Shown: piece by piece, positions 18,446-25,801 of the stretch | Layout of the letters: every line of letters starts with the position of its first letter | Position numbering within the stretch: the first letter of the stretch is position 1 | Assembly: GCF_002863005.1 (NCBI RefSeq) | Contig: NZ_PKDG01000010.1 | Span: 1 to 64,000, forward strand | Length of the DNA: 64,000 bases | Direction: 5' to 3' | Origin: Pseudoxanthomonas sp. | GTDB lineage: Bacteria; Pseudomonadota; Gammaproteobacteria; Xanthomonadales; Xanthomonadaceae | The notes under the pieces: model-generated | Database searches by the model: none | Seen by the model: only the letters and a program-made list of their open reading frames with translations | What the model was told of the DNA's origin: nothing | Translations under genes and position numbers: made by a program

Positions 18446-19395
18446 GCGGCCTCCTCGCGCGCCGGCTGGCCGCGCGTGGCGGAGACGAACACGTCTTCCA
18501 GATTGGCCGGCGCCGCCGACACCTCCGCGCTGATGCCAGCCGTGCGCAGGCCCTGTGCGATGCGGTCCGCGGCCTGTCCATTCTCGGCCAGCAGCACGCG
18601 CAGCACGTTGCCGATCTGCGCCACGCTGATCACGCCGGGCAGGCCGACGAGGACTTTCTGCGCCTGGCGCGGCTCCGGCGCTTCCACGACCAGCGTGCGT
18701 CCGGCGAGCTCCCCCGTCAGCGCATCGGGCGTGCCGTCCGCCACCAGCACCCCACGATCGAGGATGGCGATGCGATGGCAGCGCTCGGCCTCGTCCATGT
18801 AGTGCGTGGACACCAGCAGCGTGGTGCCGGCGTCGGCGAGCTCGAAGAGCTTTTCCCAGAAATCGCGGCGCGATTCGGGATCGACCGCGCTGGTCGGTTC
18901 ATCGAGGAACAGCAGCTCCGGCGAATGGATCACCGCGCCCGCGAGCGCGAGGCGCTGCTTCTGCCCGCCGCTCATCGTGCCGGCCAGTTGCTTCTGCCGG
19001 TCCTGGAAGTGGTACTGCTCGACCAGTTCATCGATGCGACGCCGCGCCTGCGCACGCGGGATGTCCTGCACCGCGGCGAGGAACTCGAGGTTCTCGCGGA
19101 CAGTGAGGTCTTCGAACAGCGAGAATTTCTGCGTCATGTAGCCAATGCGCGTACGCAGCTGCTCGGCTTGTTCCGGGATGCGCAGGCCCAGCACTTCGAT
19201 GGCGCCCGCGGTCGGCGTCAGCAAGCCACACAACATGCGGATGGTGGTGGACTTGCCGGAACCATTCGGCCCAAGGAAGCCGTAGACATTTCTACGCGGC
19301 ACCTGGAGGTCGACGCCGTTCACCGCAACCAACGCACCGAAGCGCTTGGTCAGCCCGCGGACGCGGATCGCCATTCCCTCGTCATTCGTCGCCAT
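18442..19395 (-). CDS. ABC transporter ATP-binding protein (YbhF-like)
   Basis: 317 residues with Walker A GPNGSGKST (42-50), Q-loop, signature SGGQKQR (143-149) and Walker B LLFLDEP (162-168). A C-terminal extension of about 80 residues resembles that of drug-export ATPases. E. coli YbhF has two nucleotide-binding domains; this has one. The start is uncertain: ATG 19395 lies inside hlyD by 14 bases, while ATG 19374 has a GAGGGA close in front. Confidence 0.92.
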   Translation of the reverse strand: MATNDEGMAIRVRGLTKRFGALVAVNGVDLQVPRRNVYGFLGPNGSGKSTTIRMLCGLLTPTAGAIEVLGLRIPEQAEQLRTRIGYMTQKFSLFEDLTVRENLEFLAAVQDIPRAQARRRIDELVEQYHFQDRQKQLAGTMSGGQKQRLALAGAVIHSPELLFLDEPTSAVDPESRRDFWEKLFELADAGTTLLVSTHYMDEAERCHRIAILDRGVLVADGTPDALTGELAGRTLVVEAPEPRQAQKVLVGLPGVISVAQIGNVLRVLLAENGQAADRIAQGLRTAGISAEVSAAPANLEDVFVSATRGQPAREEAA

Positions 19396-20341
19396 CGGAC
19401 ACCACATGCAGCGGCGCGCCTACCGGAAGGCTGGCGGCGTCCTTGCCCAGGCTGATTTCAGCGAGGTAACTCAGGCGCGCGGCGTCCTGACCGGTCAGCG
19501 CGAAGTACGGCGTGAAGCTGGGCTCGCTCCGGATCATCCGCACGCGGCCCGCGTGTGTCGCACTCTCGCCCTCCAGGCGCACGCGCACGGTGTCGCCGAC
19601 TTTCAGCCGGTTGCGCATCGCCTGCGGCAGGTACACGCGCGCATACGGCGCATCGCCGACCAGCATGACCGCAAGGGGCGCACCGACCGGTGCCTGGTCA
19701 CCCAGCTTGTACGGAAGGCTGTCGATGCGGCCCGCACGTGGCGCGACGATGGTGAGCTTTTCCAGTGTCACCGCCTGCACACGCGCCTGTGCATCGGCCG
19801 AAGCGGCGGCAGCCTCGCCCTGGGCGACCTGCTCGACGCGCGTGCCGCGCTGCAACTCCAGCAGCGCAGCCTGCGCCACGCGCACCTGCGCCTGCGCGCT
19901 CTGCGATGCCGCGCGCGCACGATCCACCTCGGAAGCCGCCACCAGGCGCTGGCGCCCCAGCGGTTGCAAGCGCGCGTAATAGGCATCCGCATCCCGGACT
20001 TGTGCCTGCGCAGCGGCCAGGCTGGCACGCGCCTGGGCGATGGCCTCGACGCGTGGGCCGGCGCGCAGTTCTGCCAGGGCTTCGCGACTCTGCGTGGCTT
20101 GCGCCTGTGCGGCGGCCAGTTGCGACTGGGTGCGCGCCAGTTCGAGCTGCAGCAACGGCGCGCCTGCGGCCACCTGCTGGCCTTCGCGCACGTCGATGCG
20201 CACGATCTTCTCGGCGACCGGCGACGGCAGCGTCACCCGGTCCCACTCCAGCGTGCCGAGCGCCTGCGGCGCATCCGGCTTGCAGCCGGCCAGCACCATC
20301 AGCGCGATCGCGAGGGTCGCGCGGGTCGGTTCATTTCGCAT
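19382..20341 (-). CDS. HlyD-family membrane fusion lipoprotein
   Basis: 319 residues. A lipobox LAGC makes Cys20 the likely lipidated residue. The chain continues with a biotinyl/lipoyl-like half-motif (VDVREGQQVAAGAPLLQLE), a long Ala/Gln-rich coiled-coil hairpin (about residues 65-185) and a beta-barrel domain. It should bridge the inner membrane ABC pump and an outer membrane channel encoded elsewhere. It overlaps the TetR gene by 11 bases. Confidence 0.9.
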   Translation of the reverse strand: MRNEPTRATLAIALMVLAGCKPDAPQALGTLEWDRVTLPSPVAEKIVRIDVREGQQVAAGAPLLQLELARTQSQLAAAQAQATQSREALAELRAGPRVEAIAQARASLAAAQAQVRDADAYYARLQPLGRQRLVAASEVDRARAASQSAQAQVRVAQAALLELQRGTRVEQVAQGEAAAASADAQARVQAVTLEKLTIVAPRAGRIDSLPYKLGDQAPVGAPLAVMLVGDAPYARVYLPQAMRNRLKVGDTVRVRLEGESATHAGRVRMIRSEPSFTPYFALTGQDAARLSYLAEISLGKDAASLPVGAPLHVVSDGDE

Positions 20342-21038
20342 GGTCGAGCTCCAGGCCGCGGTCCAGCAGCACCAGCGTGTGCCGACGCAGGTCGTCGAAA
20401 TCGATATCGTCGGCGCCGAACAACTGGCGCCAGATCGGTGCGCTCGCCATCGGGAACATGGTCAGCCCGATCAGCGACACCATCAGCAGGCGGGGATCGA
20501 GGTCCGGGTTGAGCCGTCCGGCCTGCTGTGCGGCGGCGAAACGACCCGCCATCATCTTCGGGAGCAGCGGGCCGACCTGGCCGATCATCACCTCGCGCAG
20601 CGCGCCGCCCTCGCACAGGATTTCGCGCACCCACAGGGTCGGCAGCCAGGGATGCTGCGCGACCACGCCGCCGATGCCCTGCACGAACCCGGCCACCAGC
20701 CCCGCCACGTCGCCCTCACCCGCCTGCATCACCGGGGTGCGCATCTGCGCCACCACCGGCAGCAGCCGCTCGGCCACGACCGCCGCTTGCAACTGGGCCT
20801 TGTCACCGAAGTAGTAGTGCACCAGCGCCGGAGTCACGTGGGCTTCGCTGGCGATATCGCGCAGGGAGCTGGCGGCGATTCCCTTCCTGACGAAACAGCC
20901 CAGCGCGGCGTCTAGCAGCGTCTCGCGGAGATCAGCGGATTCGGCGGTCGGGCGACGGCCGCGCGCGCGCTTGCGCGGCGTGGCGGTCGTTGTGCCGTTG
21001 GCGGCCATGTCGGTCTTGGGTGGTTTCGAAGAGGTCAT
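20331..21038 (-). CDS. TetR-family regulator of the adjacent efflux operon
   Basis: 235 residues. A Lys/Arg-rich leader (RKRARGRRP) precedes the TetR helix-turn-helix (GIAASSLRDIASEAHVTPAL, about 54-72, then VHYYFGDK). The C-terminal ligand-binding domain resembles that of CecR/YbiH. Gene order TetR-HlyD-ATPase-permease matches E. coli cecR-ybhGFSR. As first gene of its own operon it probably represses itself and the pump; the inducer is unknown. Confidence 0.9.
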   Translation of the reverse strand: MTSSKPPKTDMAANGTTTATPRKRARGRRPTAESADLRETLLDAALGCFVRKGIAASSLRDIASEAHVTPALVHYYFGDKAQLQAAVVAERLLPVVAQMRTPVMQAGEGDVAGLVAGFVQGIGGVVAQHPWLPTLWVREILCEGGALREVMIGQVGPLLPKMMAGRFAAAQQAGRLNPDLDPRLLMVSLIGLTMFPMASAPIWRQLFGADDIDFDDLRRHTLVLLDRGLELDHAK

Positions 21039-21044
21039 GACTTT

Positions 21045-21068
21045 ATTTAATTTATGATTTAATTAAAT
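21045..21068 (-). promoter_or_regulatory. AT-rich operator/promoter region of the TetR-efflux operon
   Basis: ATTTAATT occurs at 21045-21052 and 21057-21064, and 21057-21068 is the perfect palindrome ATTTAATTAAAT. This block is almost pure A/T in a strongly GC-rich genome and lies 7-30 bases upstream of the TetR start, where a self-repressing operator would be expected. Confidence 0.55.
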
Positions 21069-21189
21069 TTCAAGCGACATCCGACGAGCGGCGCGTGATG
21101 GTCCGACTCATCGCCGCCGGGTTACGCTGCCGCCCGTCCTTGTATCCAACGGAATCGCCGCCATTTCCCCTGACAGCCCGCGCCTGTGG

Positions 21190-21483
21190 GTGTTCACCCT
21201 GGAAGCCCGTCCGCAGCCCGACAGCCCTGATTTCGCGGAAGCCGGCGGGGCCTTCGTCACCTGCTACCTGCGCCCGGATTTCGTGCCGGATCCGATGCAT
21301 CGCGCCATCGCCTTCGTCCGCGAACAGGGATGGGAGGTCGTCGCCGTGGAGGACGAACCCGTGCGGATCGAGCGCCATGACGCGCCGGAGGAGGAACACT
21401 TCGACCAGGCCCTCGTCGACGACGAGGTCTACGTCTTCCACCAGTGGCCGGTGGACGACGCGGACGAGCACACCCGTCACTAG
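21190..21483 (+). CDS. hypothetical protein upstream of phoH
   Basis: 97 residues starting at GTG 21190; not recognised as a named family. It reads as a small alpha/beta protein (WVFTLEARPQP at the start, CYLRPDF, then VREQGWEVVAVEDEPV) with an acidic C-terminal half. The frame remains open upstream, so a non-ATG start further left is possible. It ends 29 bases before phoH in the same direction and could be co-transcribed with phoH-ybeY-corC. Confidence 0.55.
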   Translation: MFTLEARPQPDSPDFAEAGGAFVTCYLRPDFVPDPMHRAIAFVREQGWEVVAVEDEPVRIERHDAPEEEHFDQALVDDEVYVFHQWPVDDADEHTRH

Positions 21484-21512
21484 CGCCACGCCTTGAGACC
21501 CCTGCCTGCCCC

Positions 21513-22499
21513 ATGACCGCACCCAGCCACCACGAATTCACCCTGCAACCCGAGAACGTCGAGCGCCTGGCCAACCTGGCCGGTCCGTTCGATGCGCACC
21601 TGCGCCAGATAGAACTGCGCCTGGGCGTGGAGATCGCCAACCGCGGCGCCATCTTCCGCGTCACCGGGCCGGAGAAGTCCGCTGCGGCGGCAGAGAAGCT
21701 GCTGCATGCGCTGTACGAGGAAACCGCCAGCGAGACCTTCGACAGCGAAGCCATCCACCTGCGACTGAACGCCGCCAACGTCGACCGCATCGCCGACGAG
21801 GACTACCAGCCGCAGGACGTGGCCATCAAGGTCAAGCGCGGCACGGTGCGCGGCCGTGGCGCCAACCAGGCCAAGTACCTGCATGCCATCGCCACCCACG
21901 ACATCAACTTCGGCATCGGTCCGGCCGGCACCGGCAAGACGTTCCTGGCCGTGGCCAGCGCCGTCGAAGCGTTGAACGAATCGCGCGTGCAGCGGTTGAT
22001 CCTGGTGCGCCCGGCGGTGGAGGCCGGCGAGAAGCTCGGCTTCCTGCCCGGCGACCTCACCCAGAAAGTCGACCCCTATCTGCGCCCGCTGTACGACGCG
22101 CTGTACGAGATGCTCGGCGTGGAAAAGGTGGTCAAGCTGCTGGAGAAGAACGTCATCGAGATCGCCCCGCTGGCCTACATGCGCGGCCGCACGCTCAACG
22201 ACGCGTTCGTGATCCTGGACGAAGCGCAGAACACCACCATCGAACAGATGAAGATGTTCCTGACGCGCATCGGATACGGGAGCACCGCCGTCGTCACCGG
22301 CGACCTGACCCAGATCGACCTGCCCAAGCACCAGAAATCCGGCCTGAAGGACGCGCTGGAGGTACTGCGCGGCGTGGACGGCATTTCGTTCAACTTCTTC
22401 ACCAGTCGCGACGTCGTGCGCCATCCGCTGGTGGCGAAGATCGTGCGGGCTTACGATGCACGCGACGGCAAGGACGCGGAGACGGAACCGGCCGCGTGA
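21513..22499 (+). CDS. ybeZ: PhoH-family ATPase (YbeZ)
   Basis: 328 residues. An N-terminal KH-like region is followed by the PhoH P-loop domain with Walker A GPAGTGKT (136-143) and Walker B VILDEAQN. YbeZ partners with the endoribonuclease YbeY in ribosome and RNA quality control in E. coli. Start at 21513 gives the family's normal length. It heads the conserved set phoH-ybeY-corC. Confidence 0.94.
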   Translation: MTAPSHHEFTLQPENVERLANLAGPFDAHLRQIELRLGVEIANRGAIFRVTGPEKSAAAAEKLLHALYEETASETFDSEAIHLRLNAANVDRIADEDYQPQDVAIKVKRGTVRGRGANQAKYLHAIATHDINFGIGPAGTGKTFLAVASAVEALNESRVQRLILVRPAVEAGEKLGFLPGDLTQKVDPYLRPLYDALYEMLGVEKVVKLLEKNVIEIAPLAYMRGRTLNDAFVILDEAQNTTIEQMKMFLTRIGYGSTAVVTGDLTQIDLPKHQKSGLKDALEVLRGVDGISFNFFTSRDVVRHPLVAKIVRAYDARDGKDAETEPAA

Positions 22500-22504
22500 C
22501 GACC

Positions 22505-22574
22505 GCAGTCGAGCTTGCCCGACTGCTTTGCCCCGCAGGATGATGGCGCCACGAGCAGTCGAGCGGGCTCGACT
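22505..22574. repeat. pair of short palindromes between phoH and ybeY
   Basis: GCAGTCG (22505-22511) pairs with CGACTGC (22520-22526), and AGTCGAGC (22557-22564) pairs with GCTCGACT (22567-22574). The two hairpins share the AGTCGAGC motif and fill the only sizeable gap inside this operon. They resemble the short mobile REP-like sequences common in Stenotrophomonas and relatives. Confidence 0.6.
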
Positions 22575-22591
22575 CTACCGAGACATACCCC

Positions 22592-23080
22592 ATGACCCAA
22601 GGTCCCGTCCGCCTCGAAGTCGCCGTGAACTACGCCCTGCCGCGTGTCGGCATCCCGTCCGCGGTGAGTTTCCGCAAGTGGGTGGCGGCGGCGCTGAAGG
22701 GCCGCATCCGTGAGGCGGACCTGGCCATCCGCATTGTCGACAGCAAGGAAGGCCGCGCGCTCAACCGGCATTACCGCGGGCGCGACTATGCGACCAACGT
22801 GCTGAGCTTCCCGGCGGAGATGGCGGAAGGCGTCAAACTGCCGAAGGGCGTGAAGATGCCGCTGCTCGGCGACCTGGTGATCTGCGCGCCGGTCGTCGCG
22901 CGCGAAGCGAAGGAACAGAAGAAGCCACTCGCCGCGCATTACGCCCACATGACCGTGCACGGGACGCTGCACCTGCTCGGCTGGGACCACGAGGACGACA
23001 AGGAAGCCGAATGCATGGAACAGCTCGAGCGCGGGATCCTGGCCGAACTCGGCATCGCCGACCCCTATGCGGAAGACTGA
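22592..23080 (+). CDS. ybeY: endoribonuclease YbeY
   Basis: 162-residue metal-dependent RNase for 16S rRNA 3' end maturation and ribosome quality control. The zinc-binding motif [11 protein letters not shown] supplies His123, His127 and His133; the preceding NVLSFP is also conserved. Length is normal. It lies between phoH and a small exported protein that starts four bases after its stop. Confidence 0.95.
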   Translation: MTQGPVRLEVAVNYALPRVGIPSAVSFRKWVAAALKGRIREADLAIRIVDSKEGRALNRHYRGRDYATNVLSFPAEMAEGVKLPKGVKMPLLGDLVICAPVVAREAKEQKKPLAAHYAHMTVHGTLHLLGWDHEDDKEAECMEQLERGILAELGIADPYAED

Positions 23081-23084
23081 TCGC

Positions 23085-23669
23085 ATGCGTCGCACGTCCT
23101 TGTCCGCCCCGTTGCTGGCGCTGCTGCTCCCGCTGTCCGCCGCCGCGCAGGACGCATCCGTCGACCTCGCCGCCCTGATCGAATGCCGTGGCGACCTGGC
23201 CCGGCTCATGGCGTTGGCGCCGGCGCTTGAAGACCCGTTGAAGGCGGTCGCCCAGGGCTGGCAGCCGTTGCCGCAGGCGAACATGTTCATGACCGAATAC
23301 CGGCTGGCGTCGCCGATCCGCGTGTTCGGGCACCAGACAGCCCACATCGCGTTTTCCGGCGGTGGCGTGGTCGCCCTGCTGGACCTGCCCGATCCACGCC
23401 CCCTGGCCAGGCAACTGGCGCTGGAGACCGCCATCGACACGCCCGAGAAGGCGATGTTCGGCAAGGAAGTCCGCAGCGAGGAAACCCTCGACCCGGACAC
23501 CGGCAAGGTCATGATCGACTCGGCGGTGCTCAACGTCAGCAACGTGTCGTCGCACCCGGGCAAGACCCTCGTCGGCTGCAGTTACAGCCTGGACATGCTG
23601 GAGGACGAGCCCGCGGACACGCCTGCCGACCCCGGCCAAGCGCCTGCGCCAGCGGTCCAACCGGGTTAG
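23085..23669 (+). CDS. exported protein of unknown function in the ybeY-corC operon
   Basis: 194 residues; family not recognised. A signal peptide (MRRTSLSAPLLALLLPLSAAAQ) is followed by a mature domain with two cysteines (IECRGDL and LVGCSYSL) that could form a disulfide, and a Pro/Ala/Asp-rich tail. The start at 23085, four bases after ybeY, is chosen for the signal peptide; ATG 23067 gives a few charged extra residues and overlaps ybeY. E. coli has no gene here. Confidence 0.75.
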   Translation: MRRTSLSAPLLALLLPLSAAAQDASVDLAALIECRGDLARLMALAPALEDPLKAVAQGWQPLPQANMFMTEYRLASPIRVFGHQTAHIAFSGGGVVALLDLPDPRPLARQLALETAIDTPEKAMFGKEVRSEETLDPDTGKVMIDSAVLNVSNVSSHPGKTLVGCSYSLDMLEDEPADTPADPGQAPAPAVQPG

Positions 23670-23709
23670 ACTGGCCGCCACGCCCCGCACGGGCGACCTT
23701 TCCGAAGAG

Positions 23710-24585
23710 ATGTCAGAAGACGACAGTACCCTCGCGCCGGATGGCTCCGACAAACCGTCGGAGAAGCGGCGCACCTGGCTGGACCGCCTCAGCTCGGCGT
23801 TTTCCGGCGAACCCAGCACACGCGACGATCTGGTGGCCATCCTGCGCGATGCACAGTCCGACGGCCTGATCGCGGGCGACACCCTGAAGATGATGGAAGG
23901 CGCCATCGCGGTCGCCGACCTGACCGTGGGCGACGTCATGGTGCCGCGCGCGCAGATGGTCTCGCTGCCGGTGGAGGCGCGCTTCCTTGATCTGATGAAG
24001 GATGTGGTGGAGTCCGGCCATTCGCGCTTCCCGGTACATGGCGAGAACAAGGACGAGATCCTTGGCATCCTGCTGGCCAAGGACCTGCTGCGCGGCGTCG
24101 TCGCCGACAATGGCCCGGGCAGCGTGCGCGAGTTGCTGAGGCCCGCGGTGCTCATTCCCGAATCCAAGAAACTCAACCTGCTGCTGAAGGAGTTCCGGCT
24201 GTCGCGCAACCACATGGCGATCGTCGTGGACGAGTACGGCGGCGTGGCGGGCTTGGTGACCATCGAGGACGTGCTGGAGCAGATCGTCGGCGAGATCGAC
24301 GACGAACACGATGACGCGGAGGACGGTGCCGCACTGATCGCGGCGCAGGCCGACGGCCAGTTCGTCGTTGATGCCTTGACGCCGATCGCCGATTTCAACG
24401 AGCGCTTCGGCGCCGACTTCCTCGACGACGAATACGACACGGTCGGCGGCCTGGTCACCGCCGCCATCGGCCACCTCCCGGAAACCGGCGAGGAACTGAC
24501 ACTCGGGCGCTTCATGTTCCGCGTGGCGCGTGCCGATGCGCGGCGCGTGCACGCCTTCCACGTCGGCGTGCTGGCCGATGCGTAG
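23710..24585 (+). CDS. corC: CorC/YbeX-type CBS domain protein
   Basis: 291-residue soluble protein with an acidic N terminus, two CBS domains (about 70-195; signature GDVMVPRAQMVSLP and NHMAIVVDEYGGVAGLVTIEDVLE), and a C-terminal CorC_HlyC transporter-associated domain (about 210-285). It is linked to magnesium/cobalt resistance and, more recently, to ribosome biology in E. coli. The stop overlaps the start of the next gene. Confidence 0.94.
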   Translation: MSEDDSTLAPDGSDKPSEKRRTWLDRLSSAFSGEPSTRDDLVAILRDAQSDGLIAGDTLKMMEGAIAVADLTVGDVMVPRAQMVSLPVEARFLDLMKDVVESGHSRFPVHGENKDEILGILLAKDLLRGVVADNGPGSVRELLRPAVLIPESKKLNLLLKEFRLSRNHMAIVVDEYGGVAGLVTIEDVLEQIVGEIDDEHDDAEDGAALIAAQADGQFVVDALTPIADFNERFGADFLDDEYDTVGGLVTAAIGHLPETGEELTLGRFMFRVARADARRVHAFHVGVLADA

Positions 24586-25756
24586 CGCGGCCACGCGCCT
24601 GGCGCTGCTGGGCGCACTGTGGTTGCTGGCGGCGACGGCATGGGCGGCACCGCGGATCGGCGTGGCGACGATGCAGCCGGGCGAGGTGTTCTTCGAGCGC
24701 TTCGGCCACAACGCCATCGTGGTGATCGATCCCGCCAGCGGCGATGCGATCTCGTACAACTTCGGCTTCTTCGATCCGGGCGAAGCGGACTTCGTTGGCA
24801 ACTTCGCCCGCGGCCACATGATGTATTACCTGGTCGCACTGCCGTTCGAACAGGACCTGACGCAGTACCGCGACAGCGGACGCGGCGTGTCGCTGCAGTG
24901 GCTGGACATCGAGCCCGAGCAGGCGCAGGCGCTGGCCGATGCGTTGGCCGAACGGGCCAAGCCCGAGAACGCGCGCTACCGCTACGACTACTTCACCTCC
25001 AACTGCTCCACCCAGGTGCGCGACGCGCTGGACGCCGCGCTCGGTGGCCGGCTGAAATCCCAGCTGGCCGGACGCTCGCGCGGCAACACGTTCCGCAGCG
25101 AGGCCGTGCGGCTCGCCTCGCCGGCGACGTGGATGTGGCTGGGCTTCGACCTCGGGCTGGGTCCGAATGCGGACAAGCCCATGTCGCGATGGGAGGAAGC
25201 GTTCGTGCCGATGCGCCTCGCCGACAGCCTGCGCGAGGCGAAGAATGCCGCGGGTCGACCGCTGGTGCAGTCGGAGATGCAGTTGCTGCCGCACCGCATC
25301 GCGGCAGAGCCTGTCGAGACGCCCCGCCGCTGGCTGCCGTGGCTGGGTGCGGGCGTGCTGGTTGCGATCGTCATGGCACTGGCGGGTCGACGCTGGCCGC
25401 GCGCGCTCGTCGCCGTGGCGCTGCCGTTCTGGCTCGTCTGCTTCATCGGCGGCTCGCTGCTGGTCTATCTGTGGGGTTTCAGCGACCACTGGGCCGCGTG
25501 GGCGAACCGCAATCTGCTGCTGCTCAATCCGTTGTGCGTGCTGCTCATCCCCGGCGCAATTGCCGTGCTGCGCCGCCGCACGCCGCCGCGCTGGTTCGGT
25601 TGGTTGCTCGTGGCCATCGGCGCGGGTGCGCTGGCCGCGTGGTTCCTGCACTGGCTGCCGTTGCGGCTGCAATACAACCAGACCTGGATCGCCCTGCTGC
25701 TGCCGGTGCACCTGGCGCTTGCATACGTATTCATGCCGCGACGCTTGTCGCACTGA
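24578..25756 (+). CDS. DUF4105/Lnb-type membrane protein, candidate lipoprotein N-acyltransferase
   Basis: 392 residues. Signal peptide to about residue 23, then a periplasmic domain of about 220 residues with His44 in FFERFGHNAIVV and Cys143 in YFTSNCSTQVRDAL, a possible Cys-His pair of an NlpC/P60-like fold. Five hydrophobic helices follow (about 252-270, 276-298, 312-331, 339-360, 369-386), with FSDH and NRNLLLLNPL between helices two and three. This is the layout I recall for DUF4105 proteins, one of which (Lnb of Bacteroides) N-acylates lipoproteins. It overlaps corC by eight bases, the position held by lnt in E. coli. The activity is inferred. Confidence 0.75.
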   Translation: MRSAATRLALLGALWLLAATAWAAPRIGVATMQPGEVFFERFGHNAIVVIDPASGDAISYNFGFFDPGEADFVGNFARGHMMYYLVALPFEQDLTQYRDSGRGVSLQWLDIEPEQAQALADALAERAKPENARYRYDYFTSNCSTQVRDALDAALGGRLKSQLAGRSRGNTFRSEAVRLASPATWMWLGFDLGLGPNADKPMSRWEEAFVPMRLADSLREAKNAAGRPLVQSEMQLLPHRIAAEPVETPRRWLPWLGAGVLVAIVMALAGRRWPRALVAVALPFWLVCFIGGSLLVYLWGFSDHWAAWANRNLLLLNPLCVLLIPGAIAVLRRRTPPRWFGWLLVAIGAGALAAWFLHWLPLRLQYNQTWIALLLPVHLALAYVFMPRRLSH

Positions 25757-25801
25757 GCCCCGCCACGCACGATGCGGCCCTCTGCCTATCGCGAGGGTCG
25801 C

